Assembly (NCBI RefSeq): GCF_000184745.1
Contig: NC_014931.1
Location: 5,208,001 to 5,272,000, forward strand
Direction: 5' to 3'
Origin: Variovorax paradoxus EPS
Lineage (GTDB): Bacteria > Pseudomonadota > Gammaproteobacteria > Burkholderiales > Burkholderiaceae_C
Length of the DNA: 64,000 bases
Made by a program: the position numbers and the translations under genes. Shown here in pieces: positions 38,653 through 48,071 of this stretch. How positions within the stretch are numbered: position 1 is the stretch's first letter; each line of letters starts with the position of its first letter. The notes under the pieces were generated by a model that was given only the letters and a program-made list of their open reading frames with translations, made no database searches and was not told the DNA's origin.

Positions 38653-39645
38653 TTGCCAGTCCCCGCCGCCGACACCTCCCCCACCGCCACCGTGCTGGAC
38701 CTGATTGCCGGCGACATGGTCGAAGTCGACCGCGTAATCGCGCGCCGCCTCGATACGGGCGTGCCGCTGGTCAGCCAAGTCTCCCAATACATCATTTCTG
38801 CCGGCGGCAAGCGCCTTCGGCCTGCGCTGCTGCTCCTGATGTCGGGCGCACTGGGTTATACGGGCGAGCAGCGCTTCAATCTCGCCGCCGTTGTGGAATT
38901 CATTCACACCGCCACTTTGCTGCACGACGATGTGGTCGATGAATCGACGCTGCGGCGTGGTCGTGCAACCGCCAACGAATCGTTCGGCAATCCGGCCAGC
39001 GTCCTGGTCGGCGATTTTCTGTACTCGCGCGCTTTTCAGATGATGTTGGATGCAAACAACATTCGCGTCATGGAAATCCTGGCTGAAGCAACCAACGTGA
39101 TCGCCGAGGGCGAGGTGCTTCAGCTGATGAACATGCATGACGCATCGCTGGATGAAACAGCCTACCTGCGCGTGATCCGATCGAAGACCGCCAAGCTTTT
39201 CGAAGCCAGTACCCGGCTCGCGGCCGTGCTGGCCGGCGTCACGCCGGAGGTCGAGGAAGCCTGCGCCACTTATGGACAGGCATTGGGCACTGCGTTCCAA
39301 GTGATCGACGATGTTCTTGATTACGCAGGCGACGCCCATGAAACCGGGAAGAACGTCGGCGACGACCTTCGCGAGGGCAAAACCACACTGCCCCTTATCT
39401 TTGCCATGCAGCGCGGGACCCCGGAGCAAAGCGGGTTGGTGCGCGCCGCCATCGAGGCCGGCGACACGGCGCAATTGGGCAAGGTGGTGGAGATTGTTCG
39501 CGAAACCGGTGCGCTGGATGCGTCCCGCGCAGCCGCAGCAGCCGAAGCAAAACGCGCAATCGATGCACTGCGCGACTTTCCATCCAATTCGCATGCTTCC
39601 GGTTTGCTACAATTGGCGGCTCAGTTGCTTGAGCGACGTGCCTGA
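38653..39645 (+). CDS. ispB: Octaprenyl diphosphate synthase (polyprenyl synthetase)
   Basis: Makes the long isoprenoid side chain of ubiquinone. It has 330 residues from a TTG start at 38653 (MPVPAADTSPTATVLDLIAGDM), close to E. coli IspB (323). The two Asp-rich motifs are LLHDDVVDESTLRRGRATAN and FQVIDDVLDYAGD, with YSRAFQMM and EGEVLQLMNM between. The start was chosen because a -10 box lies just upstream and because the E. coli protein begins at an equivalent place. It is divergent from rplU. Confidence 0.93.
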   Translation: MPVPAADTSPTATVLDLIAGDMVEVDRVIARRLDTGVPLVSQVSQYIISAGGKRLRPALLLLMSGALGYTGEQRFNLAAVVEFIHTATLLHDDVVDESTLRRGRATANESFGNPASVLVGDFLYSRAFQMMLDANNIRVMEILAEATNVIAEGEVLQLMNMHDASLDETAYLRVIRSKTAKLFEASTRLAAVLAGVTPEVEEACATYGQALGTAFQVIDDVLDYAGDAHETGKNVGDDLREGKTTLPLIFAMQRGTPEQSGLVRAAIEAGDTAQLGKVVEIVRETGALDASRAAAAAEAKRAIDALRDFPSNSHASGLLQLAAQLLERRA

Positions 39646-39697
39646 AACACCTCACAAGAGTTGGCATCTAGGACGACTTCTTTTTCTTGCAACCAAT

Positions 39698-39774
39698 CGG
39701 GGTGTAGCTTAGCCTGGTAGAGCGCTACGTTCGGGACGTAGAGGCCGGAGGTTCGAATCCTCTCACCCCGACCA
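39698..39774 (+). tRNA. tRNA-Pro (anticodon CGG)
   Basis: A 77-base cloverleaf. The acceptor stem CGGGGTG pairs with CACCCCG, the anticodon stem is CTACG/CGTAG with loop TTCGGGA (anticodon CGG, reading CCG), the T arm has GGTTCGAATCC, and the 3' ACCA is encoded. A short CCAGCC/GGCTGG hairpin begins within the CCA end and may help 3' processing. Confidence 0.97.
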
Positions 39775-39886
39775 GCCTTTGGCTGGCACAAATAATGGCC
39801 ATGCCTGTTGCTGTGTAGCGATTTACAGCACAGGAGCGATGAGCGATGATCGTGAAGCACTTTCTCACATCTTTTGCATTCGCTGA

Positions 39887-41620
39887 ATGGCCGCTGCCGA
39901 ACTTCCAGTTAAAGAACTCTCGCAAATCGCTCTTCCGGGCTTGGCGCGTGCTCTCGTTTCGGCCGGCAAACTGCCCGCAAAAATCGCAGAGGACATTTAC
40001 CAAAAGTCCCTGAGCGGCCGCACGAGTTTCATCGCCGAACTGACCGGCACCGGCGCCGTCTCGGCTGCGGACCTCGCCCACACGCTTTCCACAGCATTCG
40101 GTGCTCCGCTGCTCGATCTCGATGCGATCGATCACCAGCGCCTGCCCAAGGACCTGCTAGATCCGAAGCTGTGCCTCGCATACCGGATCGTCGTCCTCAG
40201 CAAACGCAATAACCGTCTCATTGTTGCGACGGCAGATCCGTCGGACCAACAAGCGGCCGAAAAGATCAAGTTCGCCTCCCAGATGGGGGTCGACTGGGTC
40301 ATCGCTGAGTACGACAAGCTTTCGCGAATGATCGAAGCCGCTGCGGCAACTGCGGCGGAGAGCATCAACAGCATCGTCGGCAGCGAATTCGAATTCGACG
40401 ACGTCAGTGCGGATACATCAGGCGATGTCAGCGAGCAGGCCGTCGCAGAAGTCGAAGATGCGCCGGTCGTGCGCTTTCTGCACAAGATGCTGCTCGACGC
40501 AGTCAGCATGCGCGCCTCGGACATTCACTTCGAGCCCTACGAGCATCACTACCGCGTTCGTTTTCGGGTCGACGGCGAGTTGCGCGAAATTGCCAGCCCG
40601 CCCACGGTCATCAAGGAAAAGCTGGCATCCCGCATCAAGGTCATCTCCCGGCTCGACATCTCCGAAAAGCGCGTGCCGCAAGACGGCCGCATGAAGCTCA
40701 AGATCGGGCCGGACCGCGTCATCGACTTTCGCGTGAGCACGTTGCCCACTCTGTTCGGCGAGAAGATCGTGGTTCGTATTCTTGACCCGAGCAGCGCGCG
40801 GATGGGCATCGATGCGTTGGGTTACGACGCCGTCGAAAAGGAACGGCTCCTCTATGCGATTGGCCGTCCCTACGGCATGGTGCTCGTGACCGGTCCCACG
40901 GGCTCGGGCAAGACGGTGTCGCTCTATACCTGCCTGAATCTGTTGAATCAACCGGGCGTCAACATCGCAACGGCCGAAGACCCGTCCGAAATCAACCTGC
41001 CGGGCGTCAACCAGGTCAACGTCAATGAACGGGCCGGACTGACCTTCGCCGCAGCGCTACGCGCCTTCCTACGCCAGGATCCCGACATCATCATGGTCGG
41101 CGAAATCCGCGACCTGGAAACAGCCGACATCTCGATCAAGGCCGCGCAGACCGGCCACTTGGTGCTCTCGACGCTGCACACCAACGACGCGCCGACCACG
41201 CTCACGCGCATGCGCAACATGGGCATCGCGCCGTTCAACATCGCATCGAGCGTGATTCTCATCACTGCACAGCGATTGGCACGGCGGCTGTGCACCGTGT
41301 GCCGCGTGCCGATCGACATTCCGCGTGAAGCGCTGCTCGATGCCGGCTTCAAGGAAGCGGACCTGGACGGCACCTGGAAGCCTTACCGCCCAGTGGGCTG
41401 CTCTGCGTGCAGCAGCGGCTACAAGGGCCGGGTCGGCATCTATCAGGTGATGCCGATCACCGAGGCCATCCAGGAAATCATCCTGCGCGATGGCAGCGCG
41501 CTCGACATCGCGCAGCAATCCGAAGCCGAGGGCGTGCGTTCGCTGCGCCAGTCGGGCCTCGCAAAAGTCAAGCAGGGCCTCACTTCACTCGAAGAAGTGG
41601 TGGCCTGCACCAATGAATAA
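39887..41620 (+). CDS. pilB: Type IV pilus assembly ATPase PilB
   Basis: A hexameric ATPase driving pilus extension, 577 residues. An N-terminal T2SSE_N domain (ELPVKELSQIALPGLARALV...) precedes the ATPase with Walker A GPTGSGKT, the Asp box (ILDPSSARMGIDALG), Walker B-like PDIIMVGEIRDLETA and HLVLSTLHTNDAP. A C-terminal zinc site has CTVC and CSAC. The ATG at 39887 lacks a strong ribosome-binding site but matches PilB starts. It is the first gene of pilBCD. Confidence 0.96.
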   Translation: MAAAELPVKELSQIALPGLARALVSAGKLPAKIAEDIYQKSLSGRTSFIAELTGTGAVSAADLAHTLSTAFGAPLLDLDAIDHQRLPKDLLDPKLCLAYRIVVLSKRNNRLIVATADPSDQQAAEKIKFASQMGVDWVIAEYDKLSRMIEAAAATAAESINSIVGSEFEFDDVSADTSGDVSEQAVAEVEDAPVVRFLHKMLLDAVSMRASDIHFEPYEHHYRVRFRVDGELREIASPPTVIKEKLASRIKVISRLDISEKRVPQDGRMKLKIGPDRVIDFRVSTLPTLFGEKIVVRILDPSSARMGIDALGYDAVEKERLLYAIGRPYGMVLVTGPTGSGKTVSLYTCLNLLNQPGVNIATAEDPSEINLPGVNQVNVNERAGLTFAAALRAFLRQDPDIIMVGEIRDLETADISIKAAQTGHLVLSTLHTNDAPTTLTRMRNMGIAPFNIASSVILITAQRLARRLCTVCRVPIDIPREALLDAGFKEADLDGTWKPYRPVGCSACSSGYKGRVGIYQVMPITEAIQEIILRDGSALDIAQQSEAEGVRSLRQSGLAKVKQGLTSLEEVVACTNE

Positions 41621-41644
41621 CGAACACTGAATACCGGAGATCGA

Positions 41645-42877
41645 ATGGCAACAGTGGCATCCTCCCGCTCCTCCCAGGTCACGCACAAGGAATTTGTCTT
41701 CGAGTGGGAAGGCAAGGACCGAAACGGCAAGCTGGTGCGCGGCGAACTTCGGGCCGCAGGCGAAAACCAGGTGCAGGCCGCGCTGCGACGTCAGGGGGTG
41801 CTCGCGAGCAAGATCAAGAAGCGCCGCATGCGCTCGGGCAAGGCCATCAAGCCCAAGGACATCGCGATCTTCACGCGCCAATTGGCGACGATGATGAAGG
41901 CTGGCGTGCCGTTGCTTCAATCCTTCGACATCGTTGGACGCGGCAATGCGAATGCCAGCGTTGCGAAGTTGCTCAACGACATCCGCAGCGATGTGGAAAC
42001 CGGCACATCGCTTTCGGCAGCTTTCCGCAAGTTCCCGAAGTATTTCGATAACCTGTACTGCAATCTGGTGGAGGCGGGCGAGGCAGCGGGCATCTTGGAG
42101 GATCTGCTGGACCGCCTTGCCACTTACATGGAAAAGACCGAGGCGATCAAATCCAAGATCAAGTCGGCATTGATGTATCCGACTTCCGTTGTCGTTGTCG
42201 CGTTCGTGGTGGTCGCGATCATCATGATCTTTGTGATTCCAGTCTTCAAAGAAGTCTTCACTTCATTCGGCGCTGACCTGCCGGCACCAACGCTGTTCGT
42301 GATGGCCATGAGCGAGTTCTTCGTCTCATACTGGTGGCTGATCTTTGGTGCTCTCGGTGGCGGAATCTACTTTTTCATGCAAGCTTGGAAGCGCAACGAG
42401 CGCCTGCAAAAGGCCATGGATCGCCTGTTGCTGCGCATTCCGATTTTTGGCGTACTGATCGAGAAGTCTTGCGTAGCGCGTTGGACGCGAACGCTGGCGA
42501 CGATGTTTGCGGCCGGCGTCCCCTTGGTCGAAGCTCTGGATTCCGTGGGCGGCGCCTCGGGCAACTCCGTCTACGGCGATGCCACGGCCAAGATCCAGCA
42601 GGAAGTCTCGACCGGCACCAGCCTCACCGCGGCCATGACCAACGTCAATCTCTTCCCCTCGATGGTGATCCAGATGACCGCGATCGGCGAGGAATCCGGC
42701 TCCATCGACCACATGCTGGGCAAGGCTGCGGACTTCTACGAATCCGAAGTGGACGACATGGTCGCTGGCCTCTCCAGCCTGATGGAACCCATCATCATCG
42801 TGTTCCTCGGCGTGATCATCGGCGGAATCGTGGTGTCGATGTACCTGCCCATCTTCAAGCTCGGCCAAGTCGTCTGA
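41645..42877 (+). CDS. pilC: Type IV pilus inner-membrane platform protein PilC
   Basis: A polytopic platform protein that couples PilB to pilin insertion, 410 residues. Two T2SSF domains (IFTRQLATMMKAGVPLLQSFDI and WTRTLATMFAAGVPLVEALDSV) and three main membrane segments are visible, with the EEAGEAAG-like VEAGEAAGILEDLLDRLA and IGEESGSIDHML family signatures. It follows pilB by 24 bases and overlaps pilD by one. Confidence 0.97.
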   Translation: MATVASSRSSQVTHKEFVFEWEGKDRNGKLVRGELRAAGENQVQAALRRQGVLASKIKKRRMRSGKAIKPKDIAIFTRQLATMMKAGVPLLQSFDIVGRGNANASVAKLLNDIRSDVETGTSLSAAFRKFPKYFDNLYCNLVEAGEAAGILEDLLDRLATYMEKTEAIKSKIKSALMYPTSVVVVAFVVVAIIMIFVIPVFKEVFTSFGADLPAPTLFVMAMSEFFVSYWWLIFGALGGGIYFFMQAWKRNERLQKAMDRLLLRIPIFGVLIEKSCVARWTRTLATMFAAGVPLVEALDSVGGASGNSVYGDATAKIQQEVSTGTSLTAAMTNVNLFPSMVIQMTAIGEESGSIDHMLGKAADFYESEVDDMVAGLSSLMEPIIIVFLGVIIGGIVVSMYLPIFKLGQVV

Positions 42878-43842
42878 TGCCGGTTTCGCAAGGGTTCGAC
42901 GCCGTCCTGGCCGGCGTGCTGGGGCTATTGATCGGCAGCTTCCTGAATGTCGTGATCTACCGCACGCCGGTCATGATGTACCGCGACTGGCTGTCCGATG
43001 CCGTCGCCAACCTGATGACGTCGAAGGATGTGCCCTCGCTCTGGTCGCTGGTCTTCGGCCCGAAGGCCACACCGCCCGAGGGACTCGAGGCGGCAGCAGA
43101 CAAGGCCGCCATTGCCATAGAGAAGCTTCCACCGTTCGACCTCACCCGCCCCGCCTCGCGCTGCGGCGCCTGCGGCCACAAGATCCGCTGGTACCAGAAC
43201 ATCCCCGTCCTGAGCTACCTGTTCCTGCGCGGCCGCTGCGCATCGTGCAAGACCTCGATCAGCCCGCGCTACCCGTTGGTCGAACTGGTCACCGGCGCCC
43301 TCTTCGCCCTGTGTGGCTGGCGCTTCGGCATTACGCCGACCGGAGCGCTGTGGGCAGCGTTCGCCGCGCTGCTGATCTGCCAGTTCCTGATCGACTTCGA
43401 CACCCAGTTCCTGCCCGATTCGCTGAACTACACCCTGCTCTGGCTCGGCCTCATTGGCGCAGCCATGGGCTGGACCGGCGTATCCCTGAGTTCGGCTGTG
43501 TGGGGCGCCGTGTTCGGCTACCTCAGCCTCTGGCTTGTGTACCATGCCTACCGCCTCGTCACAGGCAAGGAAGGCATGGGTTATGGGGACTTCAAACTGC
43601 TTGCGGCATTGGGTGTCTGGCTCGGGGCCGACTACCTCATCGCCATCATCCTTGTCTCTTCGCTGGTGGGCGCGGTGATCGGTCTCACGCTGCGTTTCGT
43701 CGGCAAGCTGGCGCACAAGGACATCCCGATCGCCTTCGGGCCCTTCCTGGCCGGTGCCGGCCTCGTCTGCTTGGTGATCGGTCCAGAACTCGTGAGGCAA
43801 TGGGTTCCCTTCGCGTTCCCGCTCGGCGCGCTCCTCCATTGA
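42877..43842 (+). CDS. pilD: Prepilin leader peptidase / N-methyltransferase
   Basis: Cleaves and methylates type IV prepilins at the inner membrane; 321 residues. Zinc-binding Cys pairs are C96/C99 and C121/C124 (RCGACGHK, RCASCK), and the catalytic Asp sits in LIDFDTQFLPD (173/175) with the second at 238 in GYGDFK. Eight membrane segments are likely. The loop from residues 30 to 95 before the first CxxC is rather long. Its start overlaps the pilC stop (TGATG). Confidence 0.96.
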   Translation: MPVSQGFDAVLAGVLGLLIGSFLNVVIYRTPVMMYRDWLSDAVANLMTSKDVPSLWSLVFGPKATPPEGLEAAADKAAIAIEKLPPFDLTRPASRCGACGHKIRWYQNIPVLSYLFLRGRCASCKTSISPRYPLVELVTGALFALCGWRFGITPTGALWAAFAALLICQFLIDFDTQFLPDSLNYTLLWLGLIGAAMGWTGVSLSSAVWGAVFGYLSLWLVYHAYRLVTGKEGMGYGDFKLLAALGVWLGADYLIAIILVSSLVGAVIGLTLRFVGKLAHKDIPIAFGPFLAGAGLVCLVIGPELVRQWVPFAFPLGALLH

Positions 43843-43852
43843 GAAGCCGGGC

Positions 43853-44461
43853 ATGGTTCGGCGCATAGGCCTGACAGGCGGCATCGGCAGCGGTAAGAGC
43901 ACCGTGGCCGGGCTGCTGGTTGCTCAAGGCGCCGTGCTGGTCGACACCGACGCGATCGCGCGCAGCATTGCGCAAGCCGGCGGCATCGCGATGCCGGCCC
44001 TGGAGGCCGCATTCGGTCGCAGCGTCATCGCCGCGGACGGGGGCCTCGACCGGGCCGCCATGCGCCAGATCGTGTTCGCAGATGCGGACGCCAAGCGCCG
44101 CCTCGAGTCCATCCTGCACCCACTGATCGGCACGGAAACCCAGCGCCAGGCCGCAGCCGCCGACGAAGACGCCGTGGTGGTGTTCGATGTACCGCTGCTC
44201 GTCGAATCCGGGCGCTGGCGCGCGATCGTGGACCGGGTGCTGGTCGTCGACGCCACCGAAGCCACCCAGCGCAAGCGCGTCGTCGCGCGTTCGGGCTGGA
44301 CGCCCGAAGCGGTCGATGCGGTGATCGCCCAGCAAGCCCCGCGCCGGTTGCGCCGGGCTGCCGCGGACGCGGTCATCTTCAACGAGTCATTGACGCTCGC
44401 GGAACTCGAAACCGAGGTGCGGGGTCTCTGGAAGCAGTGGGCTGCGGCCACCACGCGATAA
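43853..44461 (+). CDS. coaE: Dephospho-CoA kinase
   Basis: The last step of CoA synthesis, 202 residues. The P-loop GLTGGIGSGKSTVAG is at the N-terminus, with DTDAIARSI, HPLI and VPLLVESGRW as family marks. It lies 10 bases after pilD, the widely conserved pilD-coaE order. zapD usually comes next, but here it is displaced by two O-acylation genes. Confidence 0.96.
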   Translation: MVRRIGLTGGIGSGKSTVAGLLVAQGAVLVDTDAIARSIAQAGGIAMPALEAAFGRSVIAADGGLDRAAMRQIVFADADAKRRLESILHPLIGTETQRQAAAADEDAVVVFDVPLLVESGRWRAIVDRVLVVDATEATQRKRVVARSGWTPEAVDAVIAQQAPRRLRRAAADAVIFNESLTLAELETEVRGLWKQWAAATTR

Positions 44462-44534
44462 TCCGAGACCTGCCGCCGCCGCGGCTGCATAACGATTACG
44501 ACAAAAAGGCGCTCGTCGCAGTGCCCTCCCCGAG

Positions 44535-46028
44535 ATGCTTTTCAACTCGTATCCCTTCATTTTTGTCTTTTTCCCGTTGGTCCTGATCGGGTTCTTCCTG
44601 ATCGGCAAGCGAAACGCCCGCGCCGCAGCCGGCTTTCTCGCACTGGCTTCGCTCTTCTTCTACGGCTGGTGGAGCGTGCAGGCCCTGCCGCTGCTCTTGG
44701 GCTCGATCTGCGTCAACTACTGGTTCGGCCTGCACCTGTCGCCCGCGCCGGGCCGCGACGACCGCAAGCGCAAGACGCTGCTGATTGCAGCACTGGTGGT
44801 CAACCTGGGCGTTCTGGCCGTCTTCAAGTACGCCAATTTCTTCCTGGAAAACGTCGACGCCGGGCTGGTCGCGGCGGGCCTCACGCCCATCGATCTGGTG
44901 CACATCGTGCTGCCGATCGGCATCTCGTTCTATACCTTCACGCAGATCGCCTTCCTGGTCGACTGCTGGCAGGGCAAGGTGCACGAGCGCAGCTTCATCC
45001 ATTACCTGCTGTTCGTGACCTACTTCCCGCACCTGATCGCGGGCCCAGTGCTGCATCACGCGCAGATGATGCCGCAGTTCGCGAACAGCGCCACCTACCG
45101 GCTCGACCCGAACAAGGTGGCGATCGGCATCGCGATCTTCGTCTTCGGCCTCGCCAAGAAACTCCTGATCGCCGACCCGCTGGGCCAGTACGCCGACATG
45201 ATGTTCAACGGCGTGCACAAGGGCATCGAGCCCACGCTGTACACCGCGTGGTTCGGTGCGCTGGCCTACACGCTGCAGATCTATTTCGACTTCTCGGGCT
45301 ATTCGGACATGGCGGTGGGCCTGTCGCTGTGCCTGGGCGTGCAGCTGCCGCTCAACTTCCGCTCGCCCTACAAGTCGACCAACATCATCGAGTTCTGGCG
45401 CCGCTGGCACATCTCGCTGTCGACGTTCCTGCGCGACTACCTTTACGTGCCGCTGGGCGGCAACCGCAAGGGCCCGGCGCGGCGCTACTTGAACCTGTTC
45501 CTCACGATGCTCCTGGGCGGCCTCTGGCACGGTGCGGCGTGGACCTTCGTGATCTGGGGCGCCCTGCACGGCATCTTCCTCATGATCAACCACCTCTGGA
45601 ACGCCAAGGTGCGGCGCAACGCGACGCCCGGCCGCATCGCACGGGTGCTGGGCTGGCTCCTCACCTTCCTCTGCGTGGTGGTGGCCTGGATCGTCTTCCG
45701 CGCCGACGGCATGCACACGGCCATGGCCATCTACAAGGGCATGCTCGGCCTGCACGGTGCGCCGACGTCGGCGTTCAGCGAGCTGGGCCCGGTGCCGTTC
45801 CGCAAGCCCGAGTTCTTCCAGACCCTGCTGGTGGGCATCGTCATCTGCCTGGCGCTGCCGCCGACGATCACGCTGGAGCGTTGGATTCCGCATCCGAAGG
45901 CCGTGGCAGGCCGCCCGGTCATGGCGTGGCTCTGCACCGCGGTCCTGGCCATCGGCACCTTCGCGCTGTTCGCCTGGTGCGTCTCGAAGCTGGGCAACTA
46001 CAGCCCGTTCCTCTACTTCCAATTCTGA
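44535..46028 (+). CDS. MBOAT family O-acyltransferase (AlgI/PatA/DltB-like)
   Basis: A 497-residue integral-membrane acyltransferase with at least ten hydrophobic spans. MBOAT signatures are clear: FDFSGYSDMAVGLSLCLG (251-268), FWRRWHISLSTFLRDYLYVPLGG (287-309), and the catalytic His in GGLWHGAAW (H332) with a second His in WGALHG (H345). AlgI-type proteins move acetyl from the cytoplasm to a periplasmic partner that O-acetylates an exported glycan. The next gene supplies such a partner. The location between coaE and zapD is unusual. The glycan acceptor is unknown. Confidence 0.92.
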   Translation: MLFNSYPFIFVFFPLVLIGFFLIGKRNARAAAGFLALASLFFYGWWSVQALPLLLGSICVNYWFGLHLSPAPGRDDRKRKTLLIAALVVNLGVLAVFKYANFFLENVDAGLVAAGLTPIDLVHIVLPIGISFYTFTQIAFLVDCWQGKVHERSFIHYLLFVTYFPHLIAGPVLHHAQMMPQFANSATYRLDPNKVAIGIAIFVFGLAKKLLIADPLGQYADMMFNGVHKGIEPTLYTAWFGALAYTLQIYFDFSGYSDMAVGLSLCLGVQLPLNFRSPYKSTNIIEFWRRWHISLSTFLRDYLYVPLGGNRKGPARRYLNLFLTMLLGGLWHGAAWTFVIWGALHGIFLMINHLWNAKVRRNATPGRIARVLGWLLTFLCVVVAWIVFRADGMHTAMAIYKGMLGLHGAPTSAFSELGPVPFRKPEFFQTLLVGIVICLALPPTITLERWIPHPKAVAGRPVMAWLCTAVLAIGTFALFAWCVSKLGNYSPFLYFQF

Positions 46029-46034
46029 TTCGAC

Positions 46035-47054
46035 ATGACGATGCCCGCGAAAGTCTGGCTGCGGTTCTTCTTCATCGGCTACATCGTGCTGATGGGGCTG
46101 TGGATCGTTTCGCTGACCAGCCCCATTCCCTACGGCGACCTGACGCGCATCGGGCGGCTGTCCGAGCGTGAATTCGGCTGGACCGCCCCGCCGCCCAAGG
46201 TCGACCCCGCATTGCTCAAGGGCACACCGGTCGATCAGGCCGACATCATGGTCATCGGCGACAGCTTCTCCATGACCTTCCGCTGGCAATCCAAGCTGGT
46301 TGCGGCAGGCTATCGCGTCTCGACCAGCTACTGGGGTCAGTACGAAAACGCGCTGTGCGGCGACTTCGACCAATGGATCCAGCGCTCGGGCTTCAAGGGC
46401 AAGCTGATCATCATCGAGAGCGTCGAGCGCCTGCTGGGCGACCGCACCAAAGACAGCGCGAAGTGCCAGAAGATGCGCATGCCCTACGACGCCATGCCGC
46501 ATCCGCTCGTCAATCCGGACGAGACCGTGCCCAACCCCGCGCCCAATTGGAACGTGCAGTTCATGACCGGCATCACCACGTACTACAACACGTGGAAAGC
46601 GAAAAAGTCTGCAACCGACACCTACTTCGACTGGAACACCTGGGTGCGTCCGGTGCCGAATGGCTGCAAGTACCTCTCGCACCACGCGTGCGACAAGATG
46701 CCGTTCTTCGCCGAAGACGAGGACAACGGTCCACTGACCCTCGCGCACCTCGAGTGGATGAAGAACTTCACAGCGGCGCACACGGCCATCCCGATCATGT
46801 GGATGGTGATTCCCAACAAGACCACCGTGTACCTGAAGCCCGACTACTCGAAGGATTTCGAAACGGGCTTCCGCGAATCGAAGTTGACGGGACCCGACCT
46901 CTTCGCTTTTACACGTGGGAAACACTCTCAGGTTCGCGATTTCTATTTCTCGAACGACACTCACATGTCGATGCACGGACAGCTCCTGCTCGGCGACCGC
47001 ATGCTGGCCGCCGTGCGCGAGGTGCTTCCGACGCCCCCTTCCAAATCACCCTGA
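46035..47054 (+). CDS. SGNH-type O-acetyltransferase partner (AlgX/AlgJ-like), membrane anchored
   Basis: A 339-residue protein with one N-terminal membrane helix (FFFIGYIVLMGLWIVSLTS) and a periplasmic SGNH-like domain. The nucleophile motif is IGDSFS (Ser77), and a C-terminal DTHMSMHG at 308-313 provides the Asp-x-His pair (D308, H310) as in AlgJ/AlgX. It begins six bases after the MBOAT stop, so the two form a transfer pair. Four Cys (in ALCGDF, AKCQKM, NGCKYL, HHACDK) could make periplasmic disulfides. No carbohydrate-binding module is seen. The acceptor is unknown. Confidence 0.8.
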   Translation: MTMPAKVWLRFFFIGYIVLMGLWIVSLTSPIPYGDLTRIGRLSEREFGWTAPPPKVDPALLKGTPVDQADIMVIGDSFSMTFRWQSKLVAAGYRVSTSYWGQYENALCGDFDQWIQRSGFKGKLIIIESVERLLGDRTKDSAKCQKMRMPYDAMPHPLVNPDETVPNPAPNWNVQFMTGITTYYNTWKAKKSATDTYFDWNTWVRPVPNGCKYLSHHACDKMPFFAEDEDNGPLTLAHLEWMKNFTAAHTAIPIMWMVIPNKTTVYLKPDYSKDFETGFRESKLTGPDLFAFTRGKHSQVRDFYFSNDTHMSMHGQLLLGDRMLAAVREVLPTPPSKSP

Positions 47055-47090
47055 AGTTATGATCCCGCGACAGGAAACCGGCAAACACGC

Positions 47091-47846
47091 GTGATCCTTT
47101 ACGAGTACCCCTTCAACGAGCGCATCCGCACCTACCTGAGGCTGGAACACCTGTTCCGTCGCCTCGGGGAACTGGTGCCCTCGGAATCGCCACTGTCCCA
47201 TCACTACGCCCTGGTCACGATCTTCGAGATCATGGACGTGGCGGCGCGCGCCGATCTCAAAGCCGATGTGCTGCGTGATCTCGACAAGCACAAGAACGTC
47301 TTCAACAGCTACCGGGGCAATCCGGCAATTGCTGAAACCGTGCTCGACCAGGTGGTCGGCCAGCTCGAAGGCAACTTCGCGGCGCTCAACGGCGTCACTG
47401 GCAAGGCCGGCCAGTCGCTGACGGAGAACGAGTGGCTCATGAGCATCCGCAGCCGTGCCGGCATTCCGGGCGGTACCTGCGAGTTCGACCTCCCCGCCTA
47501 CTACGCCTGGCAGCACCGCACGCCGGTCAGCCGCCGCGCGGACCTGGAGCGCTGGTCGAACACGCTCTCGCCCCTGGCCTCCTCCATCTACCTTTTGCTC
47601 AAGCTGCTGCGCGATGCGGATGTGCCCTACAAGGTCATTGCGACACACGGGCAGTTCCAGCAGAACCTGCCGCAGGGGCGCAGCTTTCAGTTGCTGCGCC
47701 TGCGCATCGATCCCCGGCTGGGCCTGGTCCCCGAAATCAGCGGCAACCGACTCATGGTGTCGGTCCGGCTCATGCGGCACGAGGCCGACGACCGTTTGCA
47801 CCAGAGCACGGAAGACGCGCCCTTCGAACTGACGCTTTGCGCATGA
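47091..47846 (+). CDS. zapD: Cell division protein ZapD
   Basis: A cytosolic FtsZ-bundling factor, 251 residues, close to E. coli ZapD (247). It starts with GTG, giving [22 protein letters not shown]; this N-terminus and [12 protein letters not shown] are diagnostic. It overlaps yacG by four bases. It normally follows coaE directly; here a 2.6-kb insert lies between, but the reading frame and length are intact. Confidence 0.95.
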   Translation: MILYEYPFNERIRTYLRLEHLFRRLGELVPSESPLSHHYALVTIFEIMDVAARADLKADVLRDLDKHKNVFNSYRGNPAIAETVLDQVVGQLEGNFAALNGVTGKAGQSLTENEWLMSIRSRAGIPGGTCEFDLPAYYAWQHRTPVSRRADLERWSNTLSPLASSIYLLLKLLRDADVPYKVIATHGQFQQNLPQGRSFQLLRLRIDPRLGLVPEISGNRLMVSVRLMRHEADDRLHQSTEDAPFELTLCA

Positions 47847-48055
47847 CCGGGAAGGTGAACGACAAAGGCGAGCGGGTCGTCCGCTGCCCCTCGTGCGGCG
47901 GCGACAGCGTCTACGCACCCTCGAATATCTACCGGCCGTTCTGCAGCGCGCGCTGCAAGGGCGTCGATCTCGGCGCCTGGGCTAGCGAGGAATTCCGGAT
48001 GCCCGCCGAAGCACCGCCCGACGACGATCCGTTCGGCGACCCGAAACTCCAGTAA
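47843..48055 (+). CDS. yacG: DNA gyrase inhibitor YacG
   Basis: A 70-residue zinc protein binding GyrB in E. coli. Four Cys form the site (C15, C18, C34, C38) in VRCPSCGG and [10 protein letters not shown], followed by [11 protein letters not shown]. The ATG overlaps the zapD stop (ATGA). It is convergent with the acyltransferase gene, 16 bases apart. Confidence 0.96.
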   Translation: MTGKVNDKGERVVRCPSCGGDSVYAPSNIYRPFCSARCKGVDLGAWASEEFRMPAEAPPDDDPFGDPKLQ

Positions 48056-48071
48056 GCAGAGCGTCGCCGCT

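Noticed and set aside
39772..39786. CCAGCC/GGCTGG hairpin after tRNA-Pro as a terminator
   Set aside because: No T-run follows and the stem overlaps the CCA end; it is more likely linked to 3' processing or chance.
44535..47054. Recent horizontal transfer of the MBOAT/SGNH pair
   Set aside because: Base composition and codon use look like the neighbours, and no repeats, tRNA or integrase flank the insert, so only its position is unusual.
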